A stretch of 64,000 nt of DNA. Source: Streptococcus suis (GTDB taxonomy: Bacteria > Bacillota > Bacilli > Lactobacillales > Streptococcaceae). This document shows, one piece after another, positions 1-7,369 of this stretch. Under the pieces are notes generated by a model. The model worked only from the letters and a program-made list of their open reading frames with translations. It made no database searches and had not been told where the DNA came from. The translations under genes and the position numbers were made by a program. Positions within the stretch are counted from its first letter, which is position 1, and every line of letters starts with the position of its first letter. The DNA lies in NCBI RefSeq assembly GCF_024509525.1, contig NZ_JAMWEM010000003.1, forward strand, positions 1-64,000. The letters run 5' to 3'.

Positions 1-41
1 AGGGTTAAGTGTTTGTTTTTCATTGTCAGTTACCAACTTGT

Positions 42-118
42 CCCATAGTAAGTTCTACCTTATTTCTTTGTCTCAGTCTAATTTCCAGTTTTTAAGACAG
101 ACTAGAACTTACTTTGGG
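42..118. repeat. Short inverted-repeat element upstream of rplS
   Basis: A 16-bp arm at 42-57 (begins CCCATAGTAAG) is matched as a reverse complement at 103-118 with one mismatch, enclosing about 45 bp. It could be a small MITE-like element or the terminator region of a gene to the left of the window. The rest of 1-171 is AT-rich and shows no gene. Confidence 0.4.
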
Positions 119-171
119 AATTTAGCGAAAAAATAATTGGGAAATATTTTTCAAAAAGAAAAAGATATTAC

Positions 172-200
172 TTTACAAGCACTATTTTATCTAGTATAAT
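172..200 (+). promoter_or_regulatory. rplS promoter
   Basis: A TTTACA -35 at 172-177 and a TATAAT -10 at 195-200 are separated by exactly 17 bp, in front of a structured leader and rplS. Confidence 0.75.
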
Positions 201-206
201 GTATTT

Positions 207-285
207 TGTGTGTGATGGACACACAATAAAACGGTTAATCCGCTAGGACAGTATGCTCCTAAGATTAACAAGATAGGAGTAAAAA
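207..285 (+). ncRNA. Ribosomal protein L19 leader
   Basis: Between the promoter and rplS the transcript can fold into a small GTGTG/CACAC hairpin (about 208-226) followed by a longer stem in which GTTAATC pairs with GATTAAC and CTAGGA pairs with TCCTAA, just before the ribosome binding site. An L19 leader family upstream of rplS is known in Firmicutes; assignment here rests on position and fold only. It probably controls L19 synthesis by feedback. Confidence 0.6.
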
Positions 286-633
286 ATGAATCCATTAATT
301 CAAAGCTTGACAGAAGGTCAACTTCGTACTGATATCCCTTCTTTCCGTCCTGGTGACTCTGTTCGTGTTCACGCTAAGGTTGTCGAAGGAACTCGTGAGC
401 GTATTCAGATCTTCGAGGGTGTTGTTATCTCTCGTAAAGGTCAAGGTATCTCAGAAATGTACACTGTCCGTAAAATCTCTGGCGGTGTAGGTGTTGAGCG
501 TACATTCCCAATCCACACTCCACGTGTTGATAAGATTGAAGTCGTACGTTACGGTAAAGTACGTCGTGCTAAATTGTACTACCTACGTGCATTGCAAGGT
601 AAAGCAGCGCGTATCAAAGAAATCCGTCGTTAA
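286..633 (+). CDS. rplS: 50S ribosomal protein L19
   Basis: The 115-residue product matches the usual bacterial L19 length. It begins [18 protein letters not shown] and contains the typical [16 protein letters not shown] barrel and the basic C-terminus [20 protein letters not shown]19 sits at the 30S-50S interface of the ribosome. The start is preceded by an AGGAG ribosome binding site. The gene is monocistronic: its own promoter and leader lie upstream and a strong terminator follows within 15 bp. Confidence 0.97.
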   Translation: MNPLIQSLTEGQLRTDIPSFRPGDSVRVHAKVVEGTRERIQIFEGVVISRKGQGISEMYTVRKISGGVGVERTFPIHTPRVDKIEVVRYGKVRRAKLYYLRALQGKAARIKEIRR

Positions 634-643
634 GATGGGTTGG

Positions 644-668
644 GACAGCGAAAGCTGTCTTTTTTTTT
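644..668 (+). terminator. rplS terminator
   Basis: GACAGC-GAAA-GCTGTC hairpin followed by a run of nine T. Confidence 0.9.
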
Positions 669-749
669 ATTAAGTTGTAGGCTATATTTAAAAGATGCTT
701 GCACGATTTCGAGAAAATGTAGTATAATACTTAAAAAAAGGAGGCTCTT

Positions 750-1427
750 ATGGTAGAAGAAAAAAAGATTCCCTCCGTTCTATCTGATTTACGGAAGGAC
801 ATCGTGACAATGCCTGAAGTCATGAAGGAATGCACTGGTATTCGTATTTATGGGCGACGTATTCGTTCTATTTTGTTTACAACAGATGTCTCAATTATTG
901 CCAATACTAATGCGGATGCGATTTTGGCTGTCTATCCCTTTACACCCAACCCTGCTATTATTAAGAGTATTATGCTGGTAGCTTCTGTCCCTGTCTTAGC
1001 AGGTGTAGGCGGTGGTCTGACAACAGGAATGCGGTCGGCTAATATGAGTTTGTTGGCAGAATCCGAAGGAGCCTATGCAGTTGTTGTCAATGGTCCGACA
1101 GATGCTACGACGATAGAAGAAATCAATAAGATAGCGGATATTCCCATTATCTATACCGTTATTTCAGAACAGGCTGACTTAAAATCGCGGATTCAGGCAG
1201 GCGTGGACATCCTAAATGTTTCCTGTGGTCCAGATACAGCTCGTATAGTTAAAAAAATTCGACAAGATTTTCCTGATTTTCCAATTATCGCGACCGGTGG
1301 CCCGACTGATGAAACCATTAAGCAAGTCATTAAAGCTGGTGCTAATGCAGTTTCTTATACGGCACCGAGTAACGCGGATCTATTTAAGGTGAAGATGGAA
1401 AAATATAGAAAATCTGCCAAGAACTAA
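750..1427 (+). CDS. TIM-barrel family protein of unknown substrate
   Basis: A 225-residue soluble protein with a repeating beta/alpha pattern throughout (for example ADAILAVYPF, IPIIYTVIS, VDILNVSCG). A late IIATGGPTDETI motif at about 179-190 is followed by KAGANAVSYT; this resembles the phosphate-binding strand/loop of NanE-, TrpC- or PdxJ-like barrels. It carries a good AGGAGG site and its own -10 (TATAAT near 722). Streptococcal orthologues are usually annotated only as a hydrolase or beta/alpha barrel protein. No catalytic residues can be assigned, so the function is left open. Confidence 0.7.
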   Translation: MVEEKKIPSVLSDLRKDIVTMPEVMKECTGIRIYGRRIRSILFTTDVSIIANTNADAILAVYPFTPNPAIIKSIMLVASVPVLAGVGGGLTTGMRSANMSLLAESEGAYAVVVNGPTDATTIEEINKIADIPIIYTVISEQADLKSRIQAGVDILNVSCGPDTARIVKKIRQDFPDFPIIATGGPTDETIKQVIKAGANAVSYTAPSNADLFKVKMEKYRKSAKN

Positions 1428-1474
1428 CCCGTTCTTGCAATCTTCTATTTTATAGGTTAAAATAGAAGAAGAAA

Positions 1475-1546
1475 CTTCCCTTAGTTAAATGGATATAACA
1501 AATTCCTCCTAAGAATTAGTTGCAGGTTCGATTCCTGCAGGGGAGA
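1475..1546 (+). tRNA. tRNA-Arg (anticodon CCT)
   Basis: A complete cloverleaf can be drawn by hand. The acceptor CTTCCCT pairs with AGGGGAG (one G-T), the D stem is GTTA/TAAC, and the anticodon stem is AATTC/GAATT with loop CTCCTAA, giving anticodon CCT at 1508-1510. The T arm is GCAGG-TTCGATT-CCTGC. The discriminator base is A1546, and CCA is not encoded. It reads the rare AGG codon. tRNA 3' ends of this kind are frequent integration sites, and mobile-element debris follows directly. Confidence 0.93.
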
Positions 1547-1876
1547 TAGAGAAAATAACAAAAACCCTTGAAAATTATGTGTCTTCAAAGGATTAAATTA
1601 TGGTTGAGAGAAAGGAAGTAGTGGCGTTGATTTCTCCTATTTGGGCGAATACTTTTCTGAACATTATTCAAAAGTGAGAAGCAGGAAATAGTCCGTTTGA
1701 CGAGGCAAGCGAATTACAGACGCTTTTATGCGTATTGATGATACGGATTTGGGAAATTTGTATGTATGGGATTCTAAAAATCATAAAAAAGGCATCGTAC
1801 ATCGCATTCCTATCCCTGACAGCGCTAATGAGATTGAGCCACAAAATGATTTTTTGACAGATTATGAATTAGTTTA

Positions 1877-1907
1877 AGCACCTAGAGAAATCTAAGTGCT
1901 TTTTTTG
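1877..1907 (+). terminator. Terminator in element scar
   Basis: AGCACCTAGA and TCTAAGTGCT pair with one mismatch around a GAAA loop, followed by seven T. Confidence 0.75.
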
Positions 1908-1975
1908 TTGCAGAAAAGCAGGAGGTGGTCACTTATCTTGACAGCAGGAAAGACTGCCACTAATAGCATAACTTA

Positions 1976-2004
1976 ACCGTATGGAATCCCATGCGGTTTC
2001 TTTT
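1976..2004 (+). terminator. Hairpin with T-rich tail in element scar
   Basis: ACCGTATGG pairs with CCATGCGGT (one G-T) around a 4-nt loop, followed by TTCTTTT. Confidence 0.55.
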
Positions 2005-2077
2005 GGTCCAAACATTGATGACATAAAAAGCTATGGGATAGACAGTCGGGGACGACTTAAAAAATAGGAGGTTCGCA

Positions 2078-2240
2078 ATGAACAAAGAAACACAAACAGT
2101 CGAAGCGGTCGGATGATAAGAAGGTAGCAGCTGAACCTGAACAAGTCGTGAAAAAATACAACAAAGTCCATGTGAATATGCGGACAGAAACTAAAAAGAG
2201 CAGCCGTCAGGCTACTCAGTCAGATTTTGATTCGTTCTAA
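2078..2240 (+). pseudogene. Frameshifted small mobile-element gene
   Basis: An AGGAGG site precedes ATG 2078 (MNKETQTVEAVG), but the frame closes at 2114-2116. The next frame continues directly (DDKKVAAEPEQVVKKYNKV ... SDFDSF) to a stop at 2238-2240, so one reading-frame shift near 2111 would give a hydrophilic protein of about 54 residues. The product is not recognised. It is probably the last gene of the decayed element beside tRNA-Arg. Confidence 0.5.
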
Positions 2241-2413
2241 TATTTAATTCCTTTTTTTGCTAATTCCTCTCTTATGTAAAGGTAGCGAAGTATAGCATAA
2301 ATGAATAAAAAAGGAAGAGGTAGACACAACAAATAAACTGTTATTGTTGATAAAAATATAACAGTGGTTTCACTGTAATACCAAGGTAATTTTACGTTTT
2401 TAGGTGCAAGCAT
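2237..2413 (-). CDS. Small single-pass membrane protein (58 aa)
   Basis: A complete 58-codon ORF on the minus strand begins MLAPKNVKLPWYYSE and contains one hydrophobic stretch of roughly 28 residues (about 17-44, VIFLSTITVYLLCLPLPFLF...). It ends in a charged tail, REELAKKGIKY. A GGGAGG site precedes the ATG, and a consensus-like promoter lies directly upstream, so it is probably expressed. Its stop overlaps the 3' end of the frameshifted gene on the other strand. Function is unknown; similar short proteins are common in mobile elements and in stress or toxin roles. Confidence 0.55.
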   Translation of the reverse strand: MLAPKNVKLPWYYSETTVIFLSTITVYLLCLPLPFLFIYAILRYLYIREELAKKGIKY

Positions 2414-2435
2414 CGTTAAACCTCCCTTTTTCTTT

Positions 2436-2464
2436 ATTGTATATCTTTAAATGAGAAAAATCAA
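2436..2464 (-). promoter_or_regulatory. Promoter of the 58-aa membrane protein
   Basis: On the minus strand TTGATT (2459-2464) and TACAAT (2436-2441) are separated by 17 bp, just upstream of the GGGAGG site and ATG at 2413. Confidence 0.6.
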
Positions 2465-2503
2465 TAGAAAGGAGGAAAGAATGCGAGTCCTATCAGGAGA
2501 GGA

Positions 2504-3682
2504 TTATTGCCGCACCTGCTTCCCATAAATCGTTGTCTGTCGGTTGAGGAAGTAGGCTATTCCAATAACCAAGATAAATGCAGGGAACTTCTGAGTGCCG
2601 AAGACTTCGTAGGCAATCAAGATAGGAGCAAGGACTGTATTAGTCGCAGATGCAAATACAGCCGTATAGCCCAGTCCAGCTGCTAGAGGAATCGGCAGGT
2701 TCAATAGTCCAGCCAAGACTGCACCGCTACTAGCACCGATAGCAAAGAGAGGTGTGACTTCACCGCCCTGAAAACCAGCCGTCAGACAGAGGACAGTCAG
2801 CAGGAGCTTGAACTGCCAGTCATACCAATAGACCGTTTTGCCCGCCAAACTGGCTTCAATTAGATTTGTCCCTAGTCCTGAGTAGCGACCGTGGTGGAAA
2901 AATAGCAGAGCAGTTAGAAGTATTCCCATAATAGCCATGCGGAGATAGGGATTTGACAGCCATTTGTCAGCCTGTTTTTTGGCTAGTTCTAAGCTAAGGG
3001 CAAAAAGATTTCCAATCACTCCAAAAGCCAAACCGAGTAGGATGAGGGGGATAAGGGCTAGCTGTTCTGTATCAGATAAGATAGACTGGAATTTCTCCAA
3101 GCCCAACCAATGTGATGTCCAACTAGCAGTCAAAGCCGCCAATAAAATAGGGGGCAGGTCTTTCCAAGCATAGCAACCGACAGCTAGAACTTCGATGGCA
3201 AAGAAACTAGCTGCCAAGGGCGTTTGAAAAAGTCCAGCAAAACCCGCTGCCATGCCCATTTTGATAAGGAAAGAGCGGTCTATGTAAGTAACAGTCCATT
3301 TTTCCAAGGTCTGTGCGATTGCAGCCCCTAGCTGAACGGCCACGCCCTCCCGACCAACTGAAGCACCGAAAAGGTGGCCAATCCAAGTGGTCGTCATGAT
3401 GAGGGGAAGTAGGACCAAAGGGATGTGTTTATCTTGCCCCTGGGCTACTTCAAAGACCAAGCCCATTCCAGCCTTGGCTTCTTTTCCCCATTTCTGATAG
3501 AGAAAGACAATGCCAATTCCAGCCAGAGAAAGTAGTGGAAGGAGATAGGGAAGAAAATCCCCACGAATCTCCCCAATCCAGAGGAGAATGCGACCGAAGA
3601 AACTGGTAATGATTCCTGCTAACAATCCTAAGAGTAGGGCTGTTCCTACATAAATAGCAAAGAGTTTAAGCTTGGTTTTCAT
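2504..3682 (-). CDS. CLC-family antiporter, fluoride (CLC-F) type
   Basis: A 392-residue integral membrane protein with many hydrophobic segments and CLC signatures. GREGV lies at 110-114 with the gating glutamate at 112, and a late GGEVTPLFAIGASSG element corresponds to the third anion-binding loop. In the first loop the usual GSGIP serine is replaced by methionine (GMGLVF, Met73). A Met there and GGEVTPLF are, as I recall, features of fluoride/proton CLC-F antiporters rather than chloride CLCs. It overlaps the end of the chorismate mutase gene by 17 bp. In pneumococcus the same slot, as remembered, carries CrcB/Fluc fluoride channels, which supports fluoride export. The substrate is inference. 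Confidence 0.85.
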   Translation of the reverse strand: MKTKLKLFAIYVGTALLLGLLAGIITSFFGRILLWIGEIRGDFLPYLLPLLSLAGIGIVFLYQKWGKEAKAGMGLVFEVAQGQDKHIPLVLLPLIMTTTWIGHLFGASVGREGVAVQLGAAIAQTLEKWTVTYIDRSFLIKMGMAAGFAGLFQTPLAASFFAIEVLAVGCYAWKDLPPILLAALTASWTSHWLGLEKFQSILSDTEQLALIPLILLGLAFGVIGNLFALSLELAKKQADKWLSNPYLRMAIMGILLTALLFFHHGRYSGLGTNLIEASLAGKTVYWYDWQFKLLLTVLCLTAGFQGGEVTPLFAIGASSGAVLAGLLNLPIPLAAGLGYTAVFASATNTVLAPILIAYEVFGTQKFPAFILVIGIAYFLNRQTTIYGKQVRQ

Positions 3683-3950
3683 CGGTTATCAATCGCTCTG
3701 TCTGATAGGCCCGGGACTGGCTCATGATGTCGGAAAAGGTATTCCGAATGGTTGCCCGATAGGCTGAATTTTCTACCAAGTCTGCCACACGATTGAGGAC
3801 TTCCTCCTCGCGTTTGCTATCCAGAACAGCCTTGCCAGTCTGACGTTTGAAGGCTGTTACCTGATCGACCAAGGTCATGCGGCGTTCTAGTAAAGCTACC
3901 AGTTGAGCATCAATCTGATTGATATCTTGTCGAATATGATTTAAATCCAT
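3666..3950 (-). CDS. aroQ: Chorismate mutase, AroQ type
   Basis: A 94-residue all-helical protein of the monofunctional AroQ class, converting chorismate to prephenate in phenylalanine and tyrosine synthesis. The expected active-site pattern is present: Arg7 in IRQDI, Arg23/24 in LERRM, Lys35 in AFKRQ and SKREEEVL at 45-52. There is no prephenate dehydratase or dehydrogenase domain. An AAGGAG site precedes the ATG. The downstream CLC gene overlaps its end, so the two are probably co-translated even though the functions look unrelated. Confidence 0.93.
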   Translation of the reverse strand: MDLNHIRQDINQIDAQLVALLERRMTLVDQVTAFKRQTGKAVLDSKREEEVLNRVADLVENSAYRATIRNTFSDIMSQSRAYQTERLITDENQA

Positions 3951-3985
3951 ACGAACTCCTTATTGTCGTGATTGTTTCAGTATAC

Positions 3986-4015
3986 CAAAAAACAAGGCTC
4001 AAAACCAGCCTTGTT
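3986..4015 (-). terminator. rpsN2 terminator
   Basis: AACAAGGCT and AGCCTTGTT pair around a 7-nt loop, with a T run on the minus strand. A TATACT -10 for the following aroQ gene lies just beyond. Confidence 0.8.
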
Positions 4016-4024
4016 AGAAGGAAT

Positions 4025-4294
4025 TTACCAACTTGCTTTTTTAACACCAGGGAGCAAGCCTTTGTGGGCAAGGTCGCGGAAGGTAATCCGACTGACTCCG
4101 AATTTTCGCATATAGGCATGGGGACGACCGTCTGTCAGATCCCGATGCTTTAGACGATTTGGGTTGGAATCCCGAGGCAATTTTCGGAGAGCATCGTAGT
4201 CTCCCTCTTCCTTGAGCCTTTTTCGCAATTCAGCATAGCGGTCAATCAGTTCCAACTGTCTTTGGTAACGTGCAATCTTTGATTTTTTAGCCAT
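4025..4294 (-). CDS. rpsN2: 30S ribosomal protein S14, zinc-free paralogue
   Basis: An 89-residue S14 of the long C-minus class. The family core [20 protein letters not shown] and the C-terminal [18 protein letters not shown] are present, but there is no CxxC...CxxC zinc knuckle. This class substitutes for zinc-binding S14 when zinc is scarce. That role fits the palindromic AdcR-type operator overlapping its promoter. The gene stands alone between its promoter and terminator. Confidence 0.95.
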   Translation of the reverse strand: MAKKSKIARYQRQLELIDRYAELRKRLKEEGDYDALRKLPRDSNPNRLKHRDLTDGRPHAYMRKFGVSRITFRDLAHKGLLPGVKKASW

Positions 4295-4318
4295 TATTTC
4301 TCCTTTTTCTCAAAAAAC

Positions 4319-4330
4319 TTAACTAGTTAA
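4319..4330. promoter_or_regulatory. AdcR (zinc repressor) operator
   Basis: A perfect palindrome TTAACTAGTTAA, matching the known streptococcal AdcR motif TTAACNNGTTAA. It begins at the last base of the rpsN2 -10 box and covers the expected transcription start, an ideal position for repression when zinc is plentiful. Confidence 0.85.
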
Positions 4331-4358
4331 TTATATACAAAAAGAAAGAAAAGGTCAA
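4330..4358 (-). promoter_or_regulatory. rpsN2 promoter
   Basis: On the minus strand TTGACC (4353-4358) and TATAAT (4330-4335) are separated by 17 bp. Confidence 0.85.
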
Positions 4359-4372
4359 GAAAAACCTCACAA

Positions 4373-4399
4373 GAAAAAGACTGCCATCCGAGCAGTCTT
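4373..4399 (-). terminator. Flavodoxin gene terminator
   Basis: AAGACTGC and GCAGTCTT pair around CATCCGA, followed on the minus strand by TTTTTC. Confidence 0.8.
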
Positions 4400-4406
4400 A
4401 GGTAAC

Positions 4407-4862
4407 TTATTTTTCCAATGTCGCTACCAAATCAGTCGCGAATTTCTCCAAGTTGACGATGTCATCATCTTCTGCCGCCAAGTCAACCTTAACGTTTTCA
4501 GCACCTTTGATAGCTCCACGAGAAGCCAACATGACATCGAAATCATCGACTGCAGTACAAAAATCATCGTAGAAGGTATCGCCAGAGCCACAAACACCGT
4601 AAATTTTACCTGTCAGATCCAAATCTGCTAAATCAGCGTAGAAATCAATAATTTCATCAGGTAATTCACCATCTCCACCATAAGAGTAGGTGTAGCTTGC
4701 GACTACAATGATATCAGCGTCAAGAATTTCTTCGGTTTCGATGGTGGTACATTCATTGTTCTGTACCTCTAACCCAAGTTCTTCCAGTTTATTTGCCACA
4801 ATATCGGCAATTTCTTCAGTATTACCAGTCATACTAGCGTAAACGATTTTTGCTAGTGCCAT
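4407..4862 (-). CDS. Flavodoxin
   Basis: A 151-residue short-chain flavodoxin, an FMN-binding electron carrier in the cytosol. The FMN phosphate loop SMTGNTEEIAD is at about 10-20, followed by the ASYTYSYGGDGELP and GVCGSGDTFYDDFC loops that hold the isoalloxazine ring. I chose ATG 4862 (MALAKIVYA) because GGAGG stands 6 bp upstream; an in-frame ATG four codons earlier lies within or before that site. The protein is very acidic, as usual. It is transcribed alone, divergently from the DHH gene. Confidence 0.95.
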   Translation of the reverse strand: MALAKIVYASMTGNTEEIADIVANKLEELGLEVQNNECTTIETEEILDADIIVVASYTYSYGGDGELPDEIIDFYADLADLDLTGKIYGVCGSGDTFYDDFCTAVDDFDVMLASRGAIKGAENVKVDLAAEDDDIVNLEKFATDLVATLEK

Positions 4863-4979
4863 AGTTTCCTCCAAATATTAGATGATAGGAGTAGTATAAC
4901 ACAATTCCTACATTTTTTAAAGGCTAAAGAGGTGCGAAATGAGATAGGTTTATGATAAAATACTGCAGAGGAGTGTATT

Positions 4980-5924
4980 ATGACTATTATTCAAGAAATT
5001 GTATCTAAAATTAAAGAGGTGGACCGCATTATTATCCACCGCCACCAGCGTCCTGATCCAGATGCGATTGGTAGTCAATTAGGATTGAAAAAACTCTTGC
5101 AGTTGAATTTTCCTGAAAAGACCATTTTGGCAACCGGTTTTGAGGAGCCAACTCTGTCTTGGCTAGGCCAGATGGATACTGTAGCTGATAGCGACTATCC
5201 AGCTAGTTTGGTCATTGTGACCGACACAGCCAATACTGAGCGGATTGATGATGACCGTTATGCCAATGGGGATTTCCTGATTAAAATTGATCACCACCCT
5301 AATGATGATGCTTACGGAGATATGCTCTGGGTGGATACCAGCAGTAGTTCTACCAGTGAGATGATTGCCCTTTTTGCAAGAGAGTTAGATTTGACAGTAG
5401 ATGCAGAGATTGCTCGCCTACTCTACGCTGGGATTGTAGGGGATACAGGACGATTTCTCTATCCATCAACGACTACTCGGACCTTTGAACTGGCTAGCTA
5501 TCTCCGCCAGTTTGACTTTGATTTCTCAAGTTTGTCTCGTCAAATGGATGCGATGGACTACAAAGTCGCTAAGCTCATGGGCTATGTCTACGATAACTTG
5601 GAAGTAGATGAAAATGGGGCGGCACGAGTTGTCCTGACCCAAGAAACCCTCAAGGCTTATGATGTGACAGATGCGGAAACGGCTTCGGTTGTATCAGCAC
5701 CAGGTCGAATTGATGCGGTGCAGTCATGGGGCATTTTCGTTGAGCAAGTTGACGGCTCCTACCGTGTTCGCCTACGGAGCAAGTCTGCCATTATCAACGA
5801 AATCGCCAAGAGACACGGTGGTGGCGGTCATCCGCTAGCCAGTGGGGCAAATTCTTATTCTTTGGAAGAAAATGAAGCCATTTATAAAGAAATTCAGCAG
5901 GTAGTCAAAGATGCAAGCCAGTAG
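4980..5924 (+). CDS. pde2: DHH/DHHA1 phosphodiesterase (Pde2/NrnA-like)
   Basis: A 314-residue soluble protein. The N-terminal DHH domain has HRHQRPDPDAIGS (20-32), VTDTANTERID (80-90) and the namesake DHH at 104-106. A DHHA1 domain near the C-terminus has GGGGHPLASG (280-289). Stand-alone proteins of this family degrade pApA/c-di-AMP, pAp or nanoRNA; in streptococci the c-di-AMP pathway enzyme Pde2 is the closest match. Aspartates and histidines of the family bind manganese. The ATG is preceded by GAGGAG. It overlaps apbE by 14 bp. Confidence 0.88.
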   Translation: MTIIQEIVSKIKEVDRIIIHRHQRPDPDAIGSQLGLKKLLQLNFPEKTILATGFEEPTLSWLGQMDTVADSDYPASLVIVTDTANTERIDDDRYANGDFLIKIDHHPNDDAYGDMLWVDTSSSSTSEMIALFARELDLTVDAEIARLLYAGIVGDTGRFLYPSTTTRTFELASYLRQFDFDFSSLSRQMDAMDYKVAKLMGYVYDNLEVDENGAARVVLTQETLKAYDVTDAETASVVSAPGRIDAVQSWGIFVEQVDGSYRVRLRSKSAIINEIAKRHGGGGHPLASGANSYSLEENEAIYKEIQQVVKDASQ

Positions 5925-6843
5925 CAGACAAGTGCGCCTTATGGGAACAGTGATTGATACGACTATTTGGCACGAAAATCCAGAGCCTATTCTGGACCAG
6001 GTAGAGCAACTTCTCTATCTCTACAAGGACCGTTTTTCAGCTAATGACCTGACCTCCGAGTTAATGGAAGTCAATCTAAATGCAGGTGTACAGGCGGTAC
6101 CCGTTGCTCCTGACCTCTATGAGCTGATTGAACTGGGGAAGAAGCATAGTCTGGCAGACAATAGTTTTCTTAATATCACGATTGGACCGTTGACACAGCT
6201 CTGGCGGATTGGTTTTAAGGATGCCAAGTTGCCAGACCAGGTAAGTATTGATAAGCGTCTGGCAATTATCAACCCAGCTGACATTGAGCTAGACCCAGAA
6301 TACCAGCAGGTCTTTCTCAAAAAAGAAGGTATGGCCATTGATTTGGGGGCCTTGGCAAAAGGCTACATAGCGGATAAGATCGTCGCCTTTTTGAAGGGAA
6401 TGGGGGCTCAGGCTGGTCTGATTAACTTAGGTGGAAATGTTCTGACATTCGGTCAACCGCCTCATCATGTTGACGGTTTGTGGCGGATTGGGATTCAGCA
6501 TCCCAAGCTCCCACGTGGCAACAATGCCCTAGTCCTCAAAATAGGGGAAGAATCGGTGGTCACCTCTGGTATTTACGAAAGGAACTTCCAGTTTGAAGGC
6601 AAGACCTACCACCATATCTTTGATAGTCAGACAGGCTATCCCTTGCAGGCTGCCATTGCCAGCTTGACCATTGTGTCCAAGCAATCGGTGGACGGGGAGA
6701 TTTGGACCACCCGCCTCTTTGGTGCCTCCATTCGGGAGATGTACGACCAGGTTTGTCAGCAAGAAGGACTGGAAGCTATTATCATGACCCAAGACGATCA
6801 AATACTAGTAACCCCGGGCTTGCGAGATAGGATTGAACGATGA
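5911..6843 (+). CDS. apbE: FAD:protein FMN transferase, ApbE family
   Basis: A 310-residue ApbE-family protein with the characteristic MGTVIDTTIW start, MEVNLNAG, IDLGALAKGYIADKI (about 145), GLINLGGNV and HHIFDSQTGYP segments. The family moves FMN from FAD to a threonine of target flavoproteins with Mg2+. No signal peptide or lipobox is visible, so this copy may be cytosolic. It starts inside the end of the DHH gene and its stop overlaps the start of a 51-codon ORF, so three genes look translationally coupled. The flavin link to the nearby flavodoxin gene is suggestive only. Confidence 0.88.
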   Translation: MQASSRQVRLMGTVIDTTIWHENPEPILDQVEQLLYLYKDRFSANDLTSELMEVNLNAGVQAVPVAPDLYELIELGKKHSLADNSFLNITIGPLTQLWRIGFKDAKLPDQVSIDKRLAIINPADIELDPEYQQVFLKKEGMAIDLGALAKGYIADKIVAFLKGMGAQAGLINLGGNVLTFGQPPHHVDGLWRIGIQHPKLPRGNNALVLKIGEESVVTSGIYERNFQFEGKTYHHIFDSQTGYPLQAAIASLTIVSKQSVDGEIWTTRLFGASIREMYDQVCQQEGLEAIIMTQDDQILVTPGLRDRIER

Positions 6844-6995
6844 AAGATACAGCGCAAAAAGAGGAGTTAGAGTTTTGGGCTCTTCCTTTGGAAAAAGCAG
6901 AGCAGACCAATACGGATACAGATTCTGGAGCTTCCGAGGGAGGCTTTGGAGCACGGGTCTGGACAGATGCCAATTCAGGCCCATCTGTGCAATAA
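6840..6995 (+). CDS. Small acidic ORF coupled to apbE
   Basis: A 51-codon ORF whose ATG overlaps the apbE stop (ATGA). The product, MKDTAQKEELEFWALPLEK ... GARVWTDANSGPSVQ, is hydrophilic and acidic with no membrane segment. I do not recognise it. The ATGA overlap argues for real coupled translation. A threonine in the DTDSGASEG stretch could be imagined as an ApbE target, but that is speculation. Confidence 0.45.
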   Translation: MKDTAQKEELEFWALPLEKAEQTNTDTDSGASEGGFGARVWTDANSGPSVQ

Positions 6996-7012
6996 AAAAT
7001 TAAAGAAAACCC

Positions 7013-7041
7013 TTGACAGGACTGGACAGATTTGATAAACT
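7013..7041 (+). promoter_or_regulatory. rpmE2 promoter
   Basis: TTGACA (7013-7018), 17 bp, then TAAACT (7036-7041). The leader that follows can form a short hairpin (TATGG ... CCATG around GAGTC) just before the start site. Confidence 0.75.
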
Positions 7042-7098
7042 AAGAGAGTTATAATCTATGGCTCGAAAAAGAGTCCATGGCAGAAAGGAATTTTTATA

Positions 7099-7341
7099 AT
7101 GAAAAAAGATATCCATCCAGAATATCGCACTGTTGTCTTCATGGACACAACTACTGGTTACAAGTTCCTTAGTGGTTCTACAAAGAACTCTAAAGAAACT
7201 ATCGAATTTGAAGGTGAAACTTACCCATTGATCCGTGTGGAAATTTCATCAGATTCACACCCATTCTATACTGGACGTCAGAAGTTCACTCAAGCAGATG
7301 GACGTGTGGATCGTTTCAACAAAAAATACGGTCTCAAATAA
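7099..7341 (+). CDS. rpmE2: 50S ribosomal protein L31 type B
   Basis: An 80-residue L31 of type B, beginning [20 protein letters not shown] and ending FNKKYGLK, with no CxxC zinc pair. It is a surface protein of the large ribosomal subunit near the intersubunit bridge. The gene has its own promoter and terminator. Unlike the zinc-free S14 gene in this window, I see no AdcR palindrome upstream, so zinc control is not supported here. Confidence 0.96.
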   Translation: MKKDIHPEYRTVVFMDTTTGYKFLSGSTKNSKETIEFEGETYPLIRVEISSDSHPFYTGRQKFTQADGRVDRFNKKYGLK

Positions 7342-7342
7342 A

Positions 7343-7369
7343 AAAACAGTCTATAGGACTGTTTTTTCT
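7343..7369 (+). terminator. rpmE2 terminator
   Basis: AACAGTC and GACTGTT pair around TATAG, with A-run upstream and T-run downstream. Confidence 0.9.

Larger units (their letters stand above)
1547..2076 (+). pseudogene. Decayed mobile-element scar after tRNA-Arg
   Basis: About 530 bp holding only broken coding pieces. A 25-codon ORF from ATG 1600 stops at once. A second open stretch ends at 1878 (reading ...LYVWDSKNHKKGIVHRIPIP...) but has no start in frame. Two terminator-like hairpins follow at 1877-1907 and 1976-2004. The fragments resemble proteins of streptococcal integrative conjugative elements in style, but I cannot name the genes. Its position next to a tRNA 3' end supports an excised or degraded integrated element. 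Confidence 0.5.

Noticed and set aside
2481..2528. 15-codon plus-strand ORF behind AAAGGAGG at the end of the CLC gene
   Set aside because: The site is strong, but the ORF is tiny and overlaps the CLC coding end; probably a leftover of the element scar.
3951..3990. Fluoride riboswitch in front of aroQ/CLC
   Set aside because: The leader is only about 40 nt and the conserved GG-GAUGG-type core is not visible.
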